Shown piece after piece: positions 17,293 to 26,576 of a DNA stretch of 64,000 bases. The translations under genes were made by a program, and so were the position numbers. The notes under the pieces were generated by a model. It was not told the DNA's origin. It saw only the letters and a program-made list of their open reading frames with translations, and ran no database searches. The stretch is from an uncultured Gammaproteobacteria bacterium (GTDB lineage Bacteria; Pseudomonadota; Gammaproteobacteria; Steroidobacterales; XN24), in NCBI GenBank assembly GCA_947259915.1, contig CAMYOC010000032.1, positions 18,523 through 82,522 on the forward strand. Direction: 5' to 3'. The first letter of the stretch is position 1; every line of letters starts with the position of its first letter.

Positions 17293-18459
17293 ATGAATAG
17301 AGACCAGGCAATTCGATTGATGCAGGATTTCCTGCGCCGGATGATCAAGGTCGACGGTTCAGACTTATTCATCACCGCCGGGTTTCCCCCCGCGATCAAG
17401 GTCGATGGCGAGATCAGGCCGGTCACCGACACGCCGCTGACCGCGCAGCAGAGCAGCGTGCTGGTGCGTTCGATCATGAACGACCGCCAGACCAAGGCCT
17501 TCGACGCCGAAAAGGAATGCAACTTCGCCATCGCGCCGACCAACATCGGCCGTTTCCGCGTCAGCGCATTTATCCAGCAGGGCCAGGTCGGTTGCGTGTG
17601 CCGGACTATCAACACCGAGATCCCGACCATCGAGGAGATGGAGCTGCCGGTCATCCTCAAGGACATCGTGATGTCCAAGCGGGGGCTGGTCATCCTGGTC
17701 GGCGGCACCGGTACCGGTAAGTCGACCACCCTGGCGGCCATGGTTGGTCACCGCAATGCGGCTACCCATGGCCACATCATCACGATCGAAGATCCGATCG
17801 AGTACGTGCACGAGCACAAGGGCTGCGTCATCACCCAACGTGAGATCGGCGTCGATACCGAAGACTGGCATGTGGCGCTGAAGAACACGCTGCGTCAGGC
17901 GCCGGATGTGATCCTGATCGGTGAGATCCGCGATCGCGAAACCATGGAATATGGCATTCAATTCGCCGAGACCGGCCATCTCTGTCTGGCCACGCTGCAT
18001 GCGAACAGCGCTAACCAGGCGCTGGATCGCATCATCAACTTCTTCCCCGAGGAGAAACGCGACCAGTTGCTTATGGATATGTCGCTGAATATGAAGGCGC
18101 TGGTGTCCCAGCGGCTGCTGCCGCGCGAGAGCGGCACCGGCCGGGTCGCGGCGATGGAGATCATGTTGAATTCGCCGCTGATCGCCGATCTGATCTTTAA
18201 GGGCGAGGTCGCCCAGATCAAGGAAGTGATGGCCAAGTCCACGCGCCTGGGCATGCGCACCTTCGATCAGTCGCTGTTCGATCTCTACGAGCAGGGGATG
18301 ATTTCCTACGACGAAGCGATGCGTAACGCCGACTCCATGAACGAGGTGCGGCTGCGCATCAAGCTGGAGAGCAAGCGCGGCGCCAAGGAGGTCGAGTCCG
18401 ATCAGTTCGAGGTGATCGAAGAAGACGACAAGGGCGGCTATTTCGGGGTCGGCAGCTGA
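17293..18459 (+). CDS. pilU: PilT/PilU family ATPase, PilU-like
   Basis: Matches remembered PilU (SDLFITAGFPPAIKVDGEI; GHIITIEDPIEYVHEHKGCVITQREIGVDT; ALKNTLRQAPDVILIGEIRDRETM). Lacks AIRNLIRE. Confidence 0.85.
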   Translation: MNRDQAIRLMQDFLRRMIKVDGSDLFITAGFPPAIKVDGEIRPVTDTPLTAQQSSVLVRSIMNDRQTKAFDAEKECNFAIAPTNIGRFRVSAFIQQGQVGCVCRTINTEIPTIEEMELPVILKDIVMSKRGLVILVGGTGTGKSTTLAAMVGHRNAATHGHIITIEDPIEYVHEHKGCVITQREIGVDTEDWHVALKNTLRQAPDVILIGEIRDRETMEYGIQFAETGHLCLATLHANSANQALDRIINFFPEEKRDQLLMDMSLNMKALVSQRLLPRESGTGRVAAMEIMLNSPLIADLIFKGEVAQIKEVMAKSTRLGMRTFDQSLFDLYEQGMISYDEAMRNADSMNEVRLRIKLESKRGAKEVESDQFEVIEEDDKGGYFGVGS

Positions 18460-18506
18460 GCCTCGCTCCCGGCCGGCATTCATCAGCAGGAAACGCGCAT
18501 TAACCC

Positions 18507-19562
18507 ATGAATCTCAAACCGCTGCTCAAGCTCATGGCCGAGAAGAATGCCTCGGACCTGTTCTTTACCCCCAAGGCTCCGATCAAGATCAAGATCGAGG
18601 GTCGCATCATGTCACTCGGCAATGAACTGCTGACCGTCGATCAGGTCCGGGATGCGGCCGTCGGCATCATGACCGGTCCGCAGACCGATCTGCTGGACCG
18701 GGATCTGGAGCTGGATTTCGCTATTTCGGAGCCCGGTCTCGGCCGCTTCCGGGCCAACGTGTTTTACCAGCGTGGCAACATCGCCATGGTGCTGCGCTAC
18801 GTCACCCTGAACGTGCCCCGGCTCCCGGAGCTGAATCTGCCGCCGATACTGGAAAGTCTGTCGATGGCCAAACGCGGTCTGGTGTTGATGGTGGGTGCCA
18901 CCGGATCCGGCAAATCCACGACGCTGGCGGCGATGATCGATCATCGCAACGAGAACACCGCCAACCATATCCTGACGATCGAGGAGCCGATCGAGTTCCT
19001 CCATACCAACAAGAAATCGATCGTCAATCAGCGGGAACTGGGTCTCGACACCTTGTCGTACAGCAAGGCGCTGAAGAGCGCGATGCGTGAAGCGCCGGAC
19101 GTGGTGCTGATCGGAGAAATCCGCGATCGGGAGACGATGCAGGCCGCGGTTACTCTGGCCGGAACCGGCCACCTGTGCATTGCGACCTTACATGCCAACA
19201 ACGCTGCCGAGACCATGGACCGGATTATAAATCTGTTCCCGCAAAGCCAGCATCGTCAGATCTTTATGGATCTGGCCCACTATCTTCGCGCGGTCATCGC
19301 CCAGCGGCTGGTCCTTGGGCGCAACGGCAGGCGGCTGCCGGCGGTCGAAGTGCTGCTCAACACGCCGCATGTGGCGGATCTGACCATGAAGGGGGATGTC
19401 AGCCGCATCAAGGAGGCACTGCAGGAGAGCAACGAAGAGGGCATGCAGAGCTTTGACGCGTCGCTCTACCATCTGTACAAGGAAGGGCTGATCGATCTCG
19501 AGGTCGCTCTTTCCAACGCCGATTCCTCCACCGACCTGGAAGCCAAGATCAACTTCGGCTGA
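18507..19562 (+). CDS. PilT/PilU family ATPase, third divergent paralog
   Basis: Walker A GATGSGKST; Walker B VVLIGEIRD; Asp-box variant TIEEPIEF; MNLKPLLKLMAEKNASDLFFTPKAPIKIKIEGRI. Confidence 0.85.
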   Translation: MNLKPLLKLMAEKNASDLFFTPKAPIKIKIEGRIMSLGNELLTVDQVRDAAVGIMTGPQTDLLDRDLELDFAISEPGLGRFRANVFYQRGNIAMVLRYVTLNVPRLPELNLPPILESLSMAKRGLVLMVGATGSGKSTTLAAMIDHRNENTANHILTIEEPIEFLHTNKKSIVNQRELGLDTLSYSKALKSAMREAPDVVLIGEIRDRETMQAAVTLAGTGHLCIATLHANNAAETMDRIINLFPQSQHRQIFMDLAHYLRAVIAQRLVLGRNGRRLPAVEVLLNTPHVADLTMKGDVSRIKEALQESNEEGMQSFDASLYHLYKEGLIDLEVALSNADSSTDLEAKINFG

Positions 19563-19571
19563 CGGGCGCGC

Positions 19572-20459
19572 TCAGGCCGCCGGTGGGAAGATCTCGTCGG
19601 CGTCAAACACCGGGCCGTCGACACAGACGCGTTTCATCGCCAGCCCTTGCGCGGTATGTACCGGGACCGCGCAGCCGGCACAGCCGCCGACCGCGCAGGC
19701 CATATACTCCTCAAGCGATAGCTGGCAGGGCAGGTCGAATGCCTGGGCCACCCGGGTCGCGGCTTCCAGCATCGGCGTAGGGCCGCAGGCGTGAATCACG
19801 ACCTCAGCCCGGGTCTCGTCGCTGAGGGTGGCAAGCCATTCGCGAGCCAGCTCGGTGACGTATCCCGGATAACAGCCGGGCAGGTCGGCGGCACTGGCCA
19901 GACGGCTCGGTATCCCCCAGTCCTCGAGTATGTCGAGCGCGTGGTCCGCCGCGGCCGGGATGCCGGGTACCGGGGTCGCGGCCGCTCTGGTGACGAACGG
20001 GAACGGCACTTCGGATCCCATCAGCACCAGGGGTTGCCACTCATGTTCCTGGTTCTGGCGCAGGGTGTCGGCGAGAAAGATCATCGGCGGGATGCCGACG
20101 CCGCCACCGATCAACAGCGGTCGTCGTCGGGCCGGGTCCAGACGAAATCCCTGACCGATCGGTCCGAGCAGGCTGACCCGGTCCCCCGGCCGCTTGTTCG
20201 CGAGCAGGCGCAAGCCGTCACCGACGATCTTGTAGAGGAATTCCAGCGTGCCCTGTTCCGGATCGGCGCGCATGATCGAAAGCGGGCGTCGCATCGGCAG
20301 CGCCGGGTCGCAGCTCAAATGGGCAAAGCTGCCGGCTTCGGCGACTGCCGCGCAACGTGGTGAGCGCACGGTCAATATGAACTGATCCGCCGGATGAACG
20401 GCCTGATGCAGGACTTCGGCGTCCTCCAGCAGGATGGTGTTGCGATTTGCTTTGCTCAA
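19572..20459 (-). CDS. Dihydroorotate dehydrogenase electron-transfer-subunit-like protein (PyrK family)
   Basis: FAD/NAD domain (RRPLSI, GPIGQGF, GGGVGIPPMIFLAD) and 2Fe-2S motif EYMACAVGGCAGCAVPVHTAQGLAMKRVCVDGPVF. Confidence 0.8.
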   Translation of the reverse strand: MSKANRNTILLEDAEVLHQAVHPADQFILTVRSPRCAAVAEAGSFAHLSCDPALPMRRPLSIMRADPEQGTLEFLYKIVGDGLRLLANKRPGDRVSLLGPIGQGFRLDPARRRPLLIGGGVGIPPMIFLADTLRQNQEHEWQPLVLMGSEVPFPFVTRAAATPVPGIPAAADHALDILEDWGIPSRLASAADLPGCYPGYVTELAREWLATLSDETRAEVVIHACGPTPMLEAATRVAQAFDLPCQLSLEEYMACAVGGCAGCAVPVHTAQGLAMKRVCVDGPVFDADEIFPPAA

Positions 20460-20515
20460 TTCGGTTGCGCCGGTCAGCCGTCGGGGGGCACGGCCATTAT
20501 AGTCATTGCCGGGAA

Positions 20516-21460
20516 TCAGACCGCCATCACGGCTTCCATTACCGCCATGCGCACGGCCACGCCGTTGGTGACCTGTTCTTCGATCACTGACTGCGCGCCG
20601 TCGGCGATCTCCGGCGCGATCTCGACATTGCGGTTCATCGGACCCGGATGCATGACGATGGCGTCCGGCTTGGCCAGGCTCAGTCGCCTGGGATCGAGGC
20701 CGAAACGACGGAAATACTCAGCCGGGTCCGGCACCGCGGTTTCCGACATCCTCTCTTTTTGAATGCGCAGGGCCATCACCACGTCGGCGCCGTCAATCGC
20801 CCGGTCCACGTCATCGACGATCGCCGCGTCGGGGAAATCCCTGGCATCGGGTCGCAGATGTTCCGGTGCTACCAGCCGCAATTCGCCGACGCCCAGCGCA
20901 CTCAGCGCATGGGACGCCGACCGCGCCACCCGTGAATGGTGGATGTCGCCGATGATGGTCACCACCAGCTGGTCGAACCCGCCCTTGTGGCGCCGGATCG
21001 TCAGCATGTCCAGCAGGCCCTGGGTCGGGTGGTTCAGGTGTGACTCACCCGCATTCAAAATGCGCACGTGGGGCGCGACGTGCTCGACGATAAATTCCGG
21101 TATCCCGGCCTGGGCATCCCTTACCACGAAGATGTCACACTGCATGGCCTGCAGGGTATAGATGGTGTCCAGAAGACTTTCGCCCTTGGCCCGGGAGGAC
21201 GTGCTGACGTCCAGGCTGAGCACGTCGGCCCCGAGGCGCCGCGCGGCCAGCTCGAAAGACGCCCGGGTACGCGTGCTGGGCTCGAAGAACAGATTAGCCA
21301 CGGTACGGCCCGCCAAGGCCTCGTTGCGCGACGGCAGATCGCCTGCTGGCCGCAGCAAAGTCTCCGCGCGATCGAGCAGATCCGTGATCTGTGTCCGCTC
21401 GAGACCCTTGAGCGTGATCAGGTGGCGCAAGCGGCCCGACTGGTCGAACTGAGAGATCAT
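20516..21460 (-). CDS. pyrB: Aspartate carbamoyltransferase catalytic subunit
   Basis: FFEPSTRTRASFELAARRLGADVLSLD; GESHLNHPTQGLLDMLTI; HPGPMNRNVEI. Confidence 0.95.
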   Translation of the reverse strand: MISQFDQSGRLRHLITLKGLERTQITDLLDRAETLLRPAGDLPSRNEALAGRTVANLFFEPSTRTRASFELAARRLGADVLSLDVSTSSRAKGESLLDTIYTLQAMQCDIFVVRDAQAGIPEFIVEHVAPHVRILNAGESHLNHPTQGLLDMLTIRRHKGGFDQLVVTIIGDIHHSRVARSASHALSALGVGELRLVAPEHLRPDARDFPDAAIVDDVDRAIDGADVVMALRIQKERMSETAVPDPAEYFRRFGLDPRRLSLAKPDAIVMHPGPMNRNVEIAPEIADGAQSVIEEQVTNGVAVRMAVMEAVMAV

Positions 21461-21957
21461 TCCCCGGCTCCTTGTTGGCCGGAGTTGTCCAGCCAGCCCT
21501 GCAGGATTACCGCTGCCGCCTCCCGATCCACATCGGCAGCCGCCAGCTTGCTTTTTTTGACGCCGGAACGACGCTGCATTTTCAGTCGGTGTTCCGCTTC
21601 CCGTGAACTGAGACGCTCGTCCACCAATTCGACCTTGATCCGGCAGCGGGCTTGCAGGCGTCCGGCGAAGCGCCGGGCGGCGCGACTCAACTCGCTCTCC
21701 GAGCCGTCCATATTATAGGGCAGCCCGACCACCAGACGCTCCGGCTTCCACTCGGTGACCAGTGCTTCGAGTCGCGCCCAGTCCGGCTGATCGCCACGCC
21801 AGACCACCACATCGAGAGGTCTGGCTGCCCCGCCGAGATGGCTGCCTACCGCAACGCCGATTCTGCGCCGTCCAAAGTCAAAGCCCAGTGCCAGCACCCG
21901 GGATCCTGGCTCGGCCACGCCCTCAGGCGTGACCGACCTCCGTGCTGAGCAGATCAA
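21457..21957 (-). CDS. ruvX: Holliday junction resolvase RuvX/YqgF
   Basis: LGFDFGRRRIGVAVG; VVGLPYNMDGSES; LVDERLSSREAE; ADVDREAAAVILQGWLD. Confidence 0.9.
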   Translation of the reverse strand: MICSARRSVTPEGVAEPGSRVLALGFDFGRRRIGVAVGSHLGGAARPLDVVVWRGDQPDWARLEALVTEWKPERLVVGLPYNMDGSESELSRAARRFAGRLQARCRIKVELVDERLSSREAEHRLKMQRRSGVKKSKLAAADVDREAAAVILQGWLDNSGQQGAGE

Positions 21958-22483
21958 GATCGATGCCGATCAATGCGGCTGCGGCGCGCCAGCGCTGGTC
22001 GAATGGGATATCGAACAGGATCTCGGTATTGGCAGGCACGGTCAGCCAGGCGTTAGCGGCCATCTCGGCTTCCAGCTGGCCGGGCCCCCAGCCCGCATAG
22101 CCCACGGCCACCCGAGCCTGGGCGGGGCCGTCTCCGGCAGCCATGGCTTCGAGGATGTCGCGGGATGTGGTGACGTTGACCGAATCCGAGACTACCAGCG
22201 TCGACTCCCACTTTTTTTCGCCGTCGTGGATCACGAAGCCGCGTTCGACCTGGACCGGACCGCCCTGCAGGACCGGCCCCGAGCTCGTCTTCCCATTGTT
22301 CGACTCCAGCGACATCTGCGAGAAGATCTCCGCCAGAGCCAGTTCCATGGGCCGGTTGATCACCAGACCCAGGGCGCCATCATCGTTGTGCTCGCAGATA
22401 AAAGTCACTGTGCGATCGAAGTTAGGGTCGCCCATGGCCGGCATGGCGATAAGGAAATGATTGGTGAGATACGAATCTGCCAT
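21923..22483 (-). CDS. YqgE/AlgH family protein
   Basis: MADSYLTNHFLIAMPAMGDPNFDRTVTFICEHNDDGALGLVINRP; VGYAGWGPGQLEAEM. Confidence 0.95.
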   Translation of the reverse strand: MADSYLTNHFLIAMPAMGDPNFDRTVTFICEHNDDGALGLVINRPMELALAEIFSQMSLESNNGKTSSGPVLQGGPVQVERGFVIHDGEKKWESTLVVSDSVNVTTSRDILEAMAAGDGPAQARVAVGYAGWGPGQLEAEMAANAWLTVPANTEILFDIPFDQRWRAAAALIGIDLDLLSTEVGHA

Positions 22484-22531
22484 AGCGCCATTATATACGG
22501 CGCGCCGCGCGCACTCGTGTCGGCCCGGGCG

Positions 22532-23380
22532 CTAGGATTCCTTGTCGCCGGCCCCTGAGATTGCGGGTCTGCCCTCGACGAATCGCCATTCGTAGGCAAA
22601 GCGCAGCACCGAATAATGCTCGCGTAAATCCCTTGGGAAGGGGTCGAACGGCGAGGCCAGACGCAGGATACGCACGGCGGCTTCGTCAAGCGCCGGCTGA
22701 CCGGAGCTCTCACGCACCGCAATTTCGGCGATCGAGCCGTCGGCGCGCAGCGCGATCTCGAGTACCGGGCTGCCCTCAAGGCGGAGCCGGCGGGCCGCAT
22801 CGGGAAAATTCAGCGTGCCGACACGCTCGACCTTGTCTTTCCAGGACGAGAGATAGTCCGCGAACAGGGTCTGCCGGGTATTGACCGTCAGGAAACGCTC
22901 CCGGGGATCACGGGCCCTCGCTACCGGGGTCAAGGTCAGCATCTGGCGGGATCCCGGCGACAACGCAGGACGTTCCTGCTCCGCGTCGAGGATGGCCTTG
23001 TCCGCACTCTGGTCACGGCTTGTGACCAGGTCCCGCTCCTCACTGCCGGTGGCCGGGGACGGCTCGGGGTCGGCGCCGTCGGCTTCCGCCTCGAACGGAT
23101 TGACCTGCGCTTGCGCCGCTTCCAATACCGGATCCACCTCCTCGTCGGTGTTGCCGCTGCCACGCTGGTCCTGGCGGCCAAGATAATCGGGGTCGTCTAC
23201 ACGCTCGTCAGGGAGCTCGTCGGACGACAACACGATCTCCAGCGACGGGGTCACGGGCTTGTCGACGCCGTCCGGCGCACTAAAACTGAGGCCGAGTATC
23301 AGCAAGACATGGATCGCCAGCGCGATACCAAGCGCATAGGACATGGCCGAGTTCGGGCCGGCACGGCGGGTACTGATCAT
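22532..23380 (-). CDS. Energy transducer TonB family protein
   Basis: N-terminal TM, acidic/Pro linker, TonB C-terminal domain (SPVLEIALRADGSIAEIAVRESSGQPALDEAAVRILRLASPFDPFP). Confidence 0.85.
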   Translation of the reverse strand: MISTRRAGPNSAMSYALGIALAIHVLLILGLSFSAPDGVDKPVTPSLEIVLSSDELPDERVDDPDYLGRQDQRGSGNTDEEVDPVLEAAQAQVNPFEAEADGADPEPSPATGSEERDLVTSRDQSADKAILDAEQERPALSPGSRQMLTLTPVARARDPRERFLTVNTRQTLFADYLSSWKDKVERVGTLNFPDAARRLRLEGSPVLEIALRADGSIAEIAVRESSGQPALDEAAVRILRLASPFDPFPRDLREHYSVLRFAYEWRFVEGRPAISGAGDKES

Positions 23381-23928
23381 CGCGCAGCTTCCCGGCGGCG
23401 CAGAATCTGCAGCACGCTGGCCGCGATCAGGCCACTGACGACGCCGAACAGCAGCGCCGCGGTGAGCAGCACCGGCACCAGCTTGAGCAGGGCCGGGTGC
23501 GGGATGAACAACAGATAGGCTACGCTGATCTGGCCGCTCATATGGGCCAGAGACGAGACCACGCTGAGCCCGACCGGGCCGATCCGCTGACCGCCGATGG
23601 TGCCGACCAGTGCCAGCGCCGAGAGCGCGGCGACCGCGCCGGTGACGCTGAGCAGAAAAGTCGGACTGAGAAAGGTGCCGACGAGCAGGCTGCCGACCAG
23701 GACCCTCATCGCCGCGACCCAGACGGCGAGCCGCAGCCCATGGCGTAGATAGACGATAAGCGTGATGACGTTGGCCAGACCCGGTTTGACCCCGGGCAGC
23801 GGGCTGGGGAATGCCGCTTCGAGGATATGGATGGCGATCGCCAGAGCCGCGAAGCCGGCGACAAGACGATCATCTCTGCCGCACGCTGCCCTGGCATGAT
23901 CGACCCCGATCTGTCCGCTTGCGCTCAT
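23377..23928 (-). CDS. Gx transporter family / heptaprenyl diphosphate synthase component I-like membrane protein
   Basis: ALAIAIHILEAAFPSPLPGVKPGLANVITLIVYLRHGLRLAVWVAAMRVLVGSLLVGTFLSPTFLLS pattern. Confidence 0.8.
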   Translation of the reverse strand: MSASGQIGVDHARAACGRDDRLVAGFAALAIAIHILEAAFPSPLPGVKPGLANVITLIVYLRHGLRLAVWVAAMRVLVGSLLVGTFLSPTFLLSVTGAVAALSALALVGTIGGQRIGPVGLSVVSSLAHMSGQISVAYLLFIPHPALLKLVPVLLTAALLFGVVSGLIAASVLQILRRREAAR

Positions 23929-23933
23929 GAGTC

Positions 23934-24296
23934 TCAAAGATTGATGGCGTCGAACTCGCGCTCGCCGCCGAGCACCTCGACCACGATCCCGTTGGGCAGG
24001 CAGGCCGCGACCTCTCCGGAACGGTGCAGCCAGCCGCTGTGGACGCAGTATCTGCCGGGGCAGGGGGAATCCAGGAATCGCACGCGCCCTCCGTCCACCA
24101 TCACGGTGCTGAGACCGATACGGCCCTCAATCTCGAACACGCCGTCCTGATCCAGCGACAACTCCCGGATCACGCTGCGATCCACCGTCACCAGCGCTGT
24201 CTCGCCTTCCCCACGGGGTCCCCAGAAGGCGCCGAACGAGGCGCCGACCAGCCCCGCCGCCAGCAGCAGGATGAGAATATCGCCGCCCCGGATCAA
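23934..24296 (-). CDS. NusG domain II-containing membrane-anchored protein
   Basis: N-terminal TM then IEIEGRIGLSTVMVDGGRVRFLDSPCPGRYCVHSGWLHRSGEVAACLPNGIVVEV; TTG start overlaps apbE stop. Confidence 0.8.
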   Translation of the reverse strand: MIRGGDILILLLAAGLVGASFGAFWGPRGEGETALVTVDRSVIRELSLDQDGVFEIEGRIGLSTVMVDGGRVRFLDSPCPGRYCVHSGWLHRSGEVAACLPNGIVVEVLGGEREFDAINL

Positions 24297-25387
24297 AGGG
24301 CGGGGATCTGCTGGATATTCACTTCCGGCTTGGGATCCGGGATCAGCCAAGTACGGTCCTCCATCTGCGGCGACATATGGATGGTACCCGAAGTCTCGAC
24401 CAGCATGACCTGAGTGACGCCGAGCCGCGCGGCAGTGCGCGGCCATGCGTCGACACCGGCCACGAACAGCGCGGTGGCAGCGGCGTCGGCCACGGCCGCC
24501 TGTTGGTGGATCACGGTCACCGAACTCACGCCCGGGGTCGGATAGCCGTCCCTCGGGTCGATGATGTGGTGATAGCGCCGGCCCTCGAAGATAAAGTAAC
24601 GCTCGTAGTCACCCGAGGTGAAAACGCTCTCGTCACCCTCCACATCTATGGCCGCCAGCACGCCCTCGCCACGGGGGTCGCGTACGCCTATACGCCAGGC
24701 GCGGTCGCCGTGGCGGCCGATGGCGCGAAGATCACCCCCGGCATTGACGATCGCGTTCTCGATGCCCTTATTGCGCAGCAGGTCGATGGCCATATCTACC
24801 GCGACGCCCTTGGCGAATCCGCCCAGATCAATCGCCGTCCCGGGTCCGAGCAGCAGTTGCCGGGTGTCCGCACGCCAGATTTCGTACAAGGGCCGGCCCG
24901 CGGCCACTGCCTGCTGAATCTTTTCCGCGTCCGGCGGTGATGTGGGTACCAGTTCCTCGGAGCTGAACGCCCACATCCGGATCAGACCGCCGACTGCAGG
25001 ATCGAACAGGCCCTCGCTGTCGCGGCTGATGGCCGCGGCGCCATCGAGCAGTTGCGCCAGGTCTTCATCTACCATCAGCGGTTCGATCCCGCCTGCGTTG
25101 GCATTGAGGCGGCCAAGTTCGCCTTCACCCCAGGGGTCCCAGCGTTGCTGCAGCTGGTCAAACAGCGCCTCCACCTCAGCACCGGCGGCGTCGGCGGTCG
25201 CCGCATCCTCGCCATACACGCTCACTTCGACCAGTGTGCCCATGGCCTGGAAACGGGCCCGGCTGGCTTCCGGCGTCTTGCCACAGGCCTCCAGACCAGC
25301 CCCGACCAGGATGACGGCGGTCAGCAACGCGGCCGGATAGTAATGACGATAAGGCCTGCGCCCGGTCAACCCGGCGCCCCGGCTCAC
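24293..25387 (-). CDS. apbE: FAD:protein FMN transferase (ApbE family)
   Basis: ApbE motifs: AIDLGGFAKGVAVDMAIDLL; NAIVNAGGDLRAIG; HHIIDPRDGYPTPGVSSVTV; start overlaps gshB stop. Confidence 0.9.
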   Translation of the reverse strand: MSRGAGLTGRRPYRHYYPAALLTAVILVGAGLEACGKTPEASRARFQAMGTLVEVSVYGEDAATADAAGAEVEALFDQLQQRWDPWGEGELGRLNANAGGIEPLMVDEDLAQLLDGAAAISRDSEGLFDPAVGGLIRMWAFSSEELVPTSPPDAEKIQQAVAAGRPLYEIWRADTRQLLLGPGTAIDLGGFAKGVAVDMAIDLLRNKGIENAIVNAGGDLRAIGRHGDRAWRIGVRDPRGEGVLAAIDVEGDESVFTSGDYERYFIFEGRRYHHIIDPRDGYPTPGVSSVTVIHQQAAVADAAATALFVAGVDAWPRTAARLGVTQVMLVETSGTIHMSPQMEDRTWLIPDPKPEVNIQQIPAL

Positions 25388-26340
25388 AGACGGGCCTCAA
25401 TGGCGTCGAACAACAAGCCGCAGATGTTCTCGTCGTACATCCCGTCCAACTCCCTGATCCCGGTGGGGCTGGTGACGTTTATCTCCGTCAGATAGTCGCC
25501 GATGACATCGAGGCCGGCAAAAATAATGCCCTTGTCGCGCAATATCGGTCCGACCCGGGTGCAGATCCAGCGGTCGCGCTCGGTCAGCTCACGGCCCTCG
25601 GCGGTGGCGCCTACCGCCAGATTGCCCCGATTGTCGCCGGCGGGCGGGATACGGGCGAGCGCATGGGGGTAGGGTTCGCCGTCGATCAGCAGGATGCGTT
25701 TGTCGCCGCCGGTGCTGATCTCGGGGATATAGCGCTGCGCCATGGCGAAGCGGTGCTCGGTGTCGGTCAGCGTCTCGAAGATGACGTTGGCATTGGCGTC
25801 CCCGGCCCGCACCACGAAGATCGAGCGGCCGCCCATGCCGTCCAGCGGCTTGACCACGATCGCGCCCTGCTCCTGCAGAAAGCGGCGCATCTCAGCCATC
25901 GACCGCGTGATCAGGGTCGGCGGGCAGCACTCCGGGAACCACATGGTGTAGGCCTTCTCGCTGACGTCGCGCAGGCTCGCGCTGCGGTTGACCACCAGAC
26001 AGCCGGCTTCCTCGGCCCGGCCGAGCAGGTAGGTGGTGTAGACGTATTCCATGTCGAAGGGCGGGTCCTTGCGCATCAGGATCACGTCAAGCTCGCCGAG
26101 CGCGGCCTGTTGTGGAGCGTCCAGCCGGAACCAGTCCTGGCGATCATCGCTGACGCTGAGACGCCGTACCCGGGCTCGCAGATGCCCGTCCTCGACAAAC
26201 AGGTCGGCCTGTTCCATGTAGTTGAGCTCCCAGCCTCGCGACTGGGCCTCGAGCAGCATGGCCAGGGTGCTGTCTTTGACCGGCTTGATGCTGTCGATCG
26301 GATCCATGACGACGCCGAGGCGGGGCGGTTTTCTGGCCAT
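25384..26340 (-). CDS. gshB: Glutathione synthetase
   Basis: LGVVMDPIDSIKPVKDSTLAMLLEAQSRGW; VVKPLDGMGGRSIF; DVIGDYLTEINVTSPTGIRELD. Confidence 0.95.
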   Translation of the reverse strand: MARKPPRLGVVMDPIDSIKPVKDSTLAMLLEAQSRGWELNYMEQADLFVEDGHLRARVRRLSVSDDRQDWFRLDAPQQAALGELDVILMRKDPPFDMEYVYTTYLLGRAEEAGCLVVNRSASLRDVSEKAYTMWFPECCPPTLITRSMAEMRRFLQEQGAIVVKPLDGMGGRSIFVVRAGDANANVIFETLTDTEHRFAMAQRYIPEISTGGDKRILLIDGEPYPHALARIPPAGDNRGNLAVGATAEGRELTERDRWICTRVGPILRDKGIIFAGLDVIGDYLTEINVTSPTGIRELDGMYDENICGLLFDAIEARL

Positions 26341-26576
26341 GCAGTCTCCTCCGGGAGATCAGGTCGCGTGCGATGCCGGGAAGGGAAAAATACGGGCTGC
26401 GTAATATAGCAGCATCCCCCCGCCTGGCGATGTCGCGGAAGGGTGATGGGCTCCGTAGCGGCTGCCGCTTCAATATGTTAAAAGGCCTCCCATAGAATAG
26501 CGCCGTCATTCCGGCCCGGGACGGGCCCGAGACCGACGCGGCGGAAACATCATTGCTCGATCTCGAGGAGGAAGGA

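Noticed and set aside
17365-18483. 372-aa minus-strand ORF opposite the PilU-like gene
   Set aside because: Antisense of conserved PilT/PilU motifs; no own family signal.
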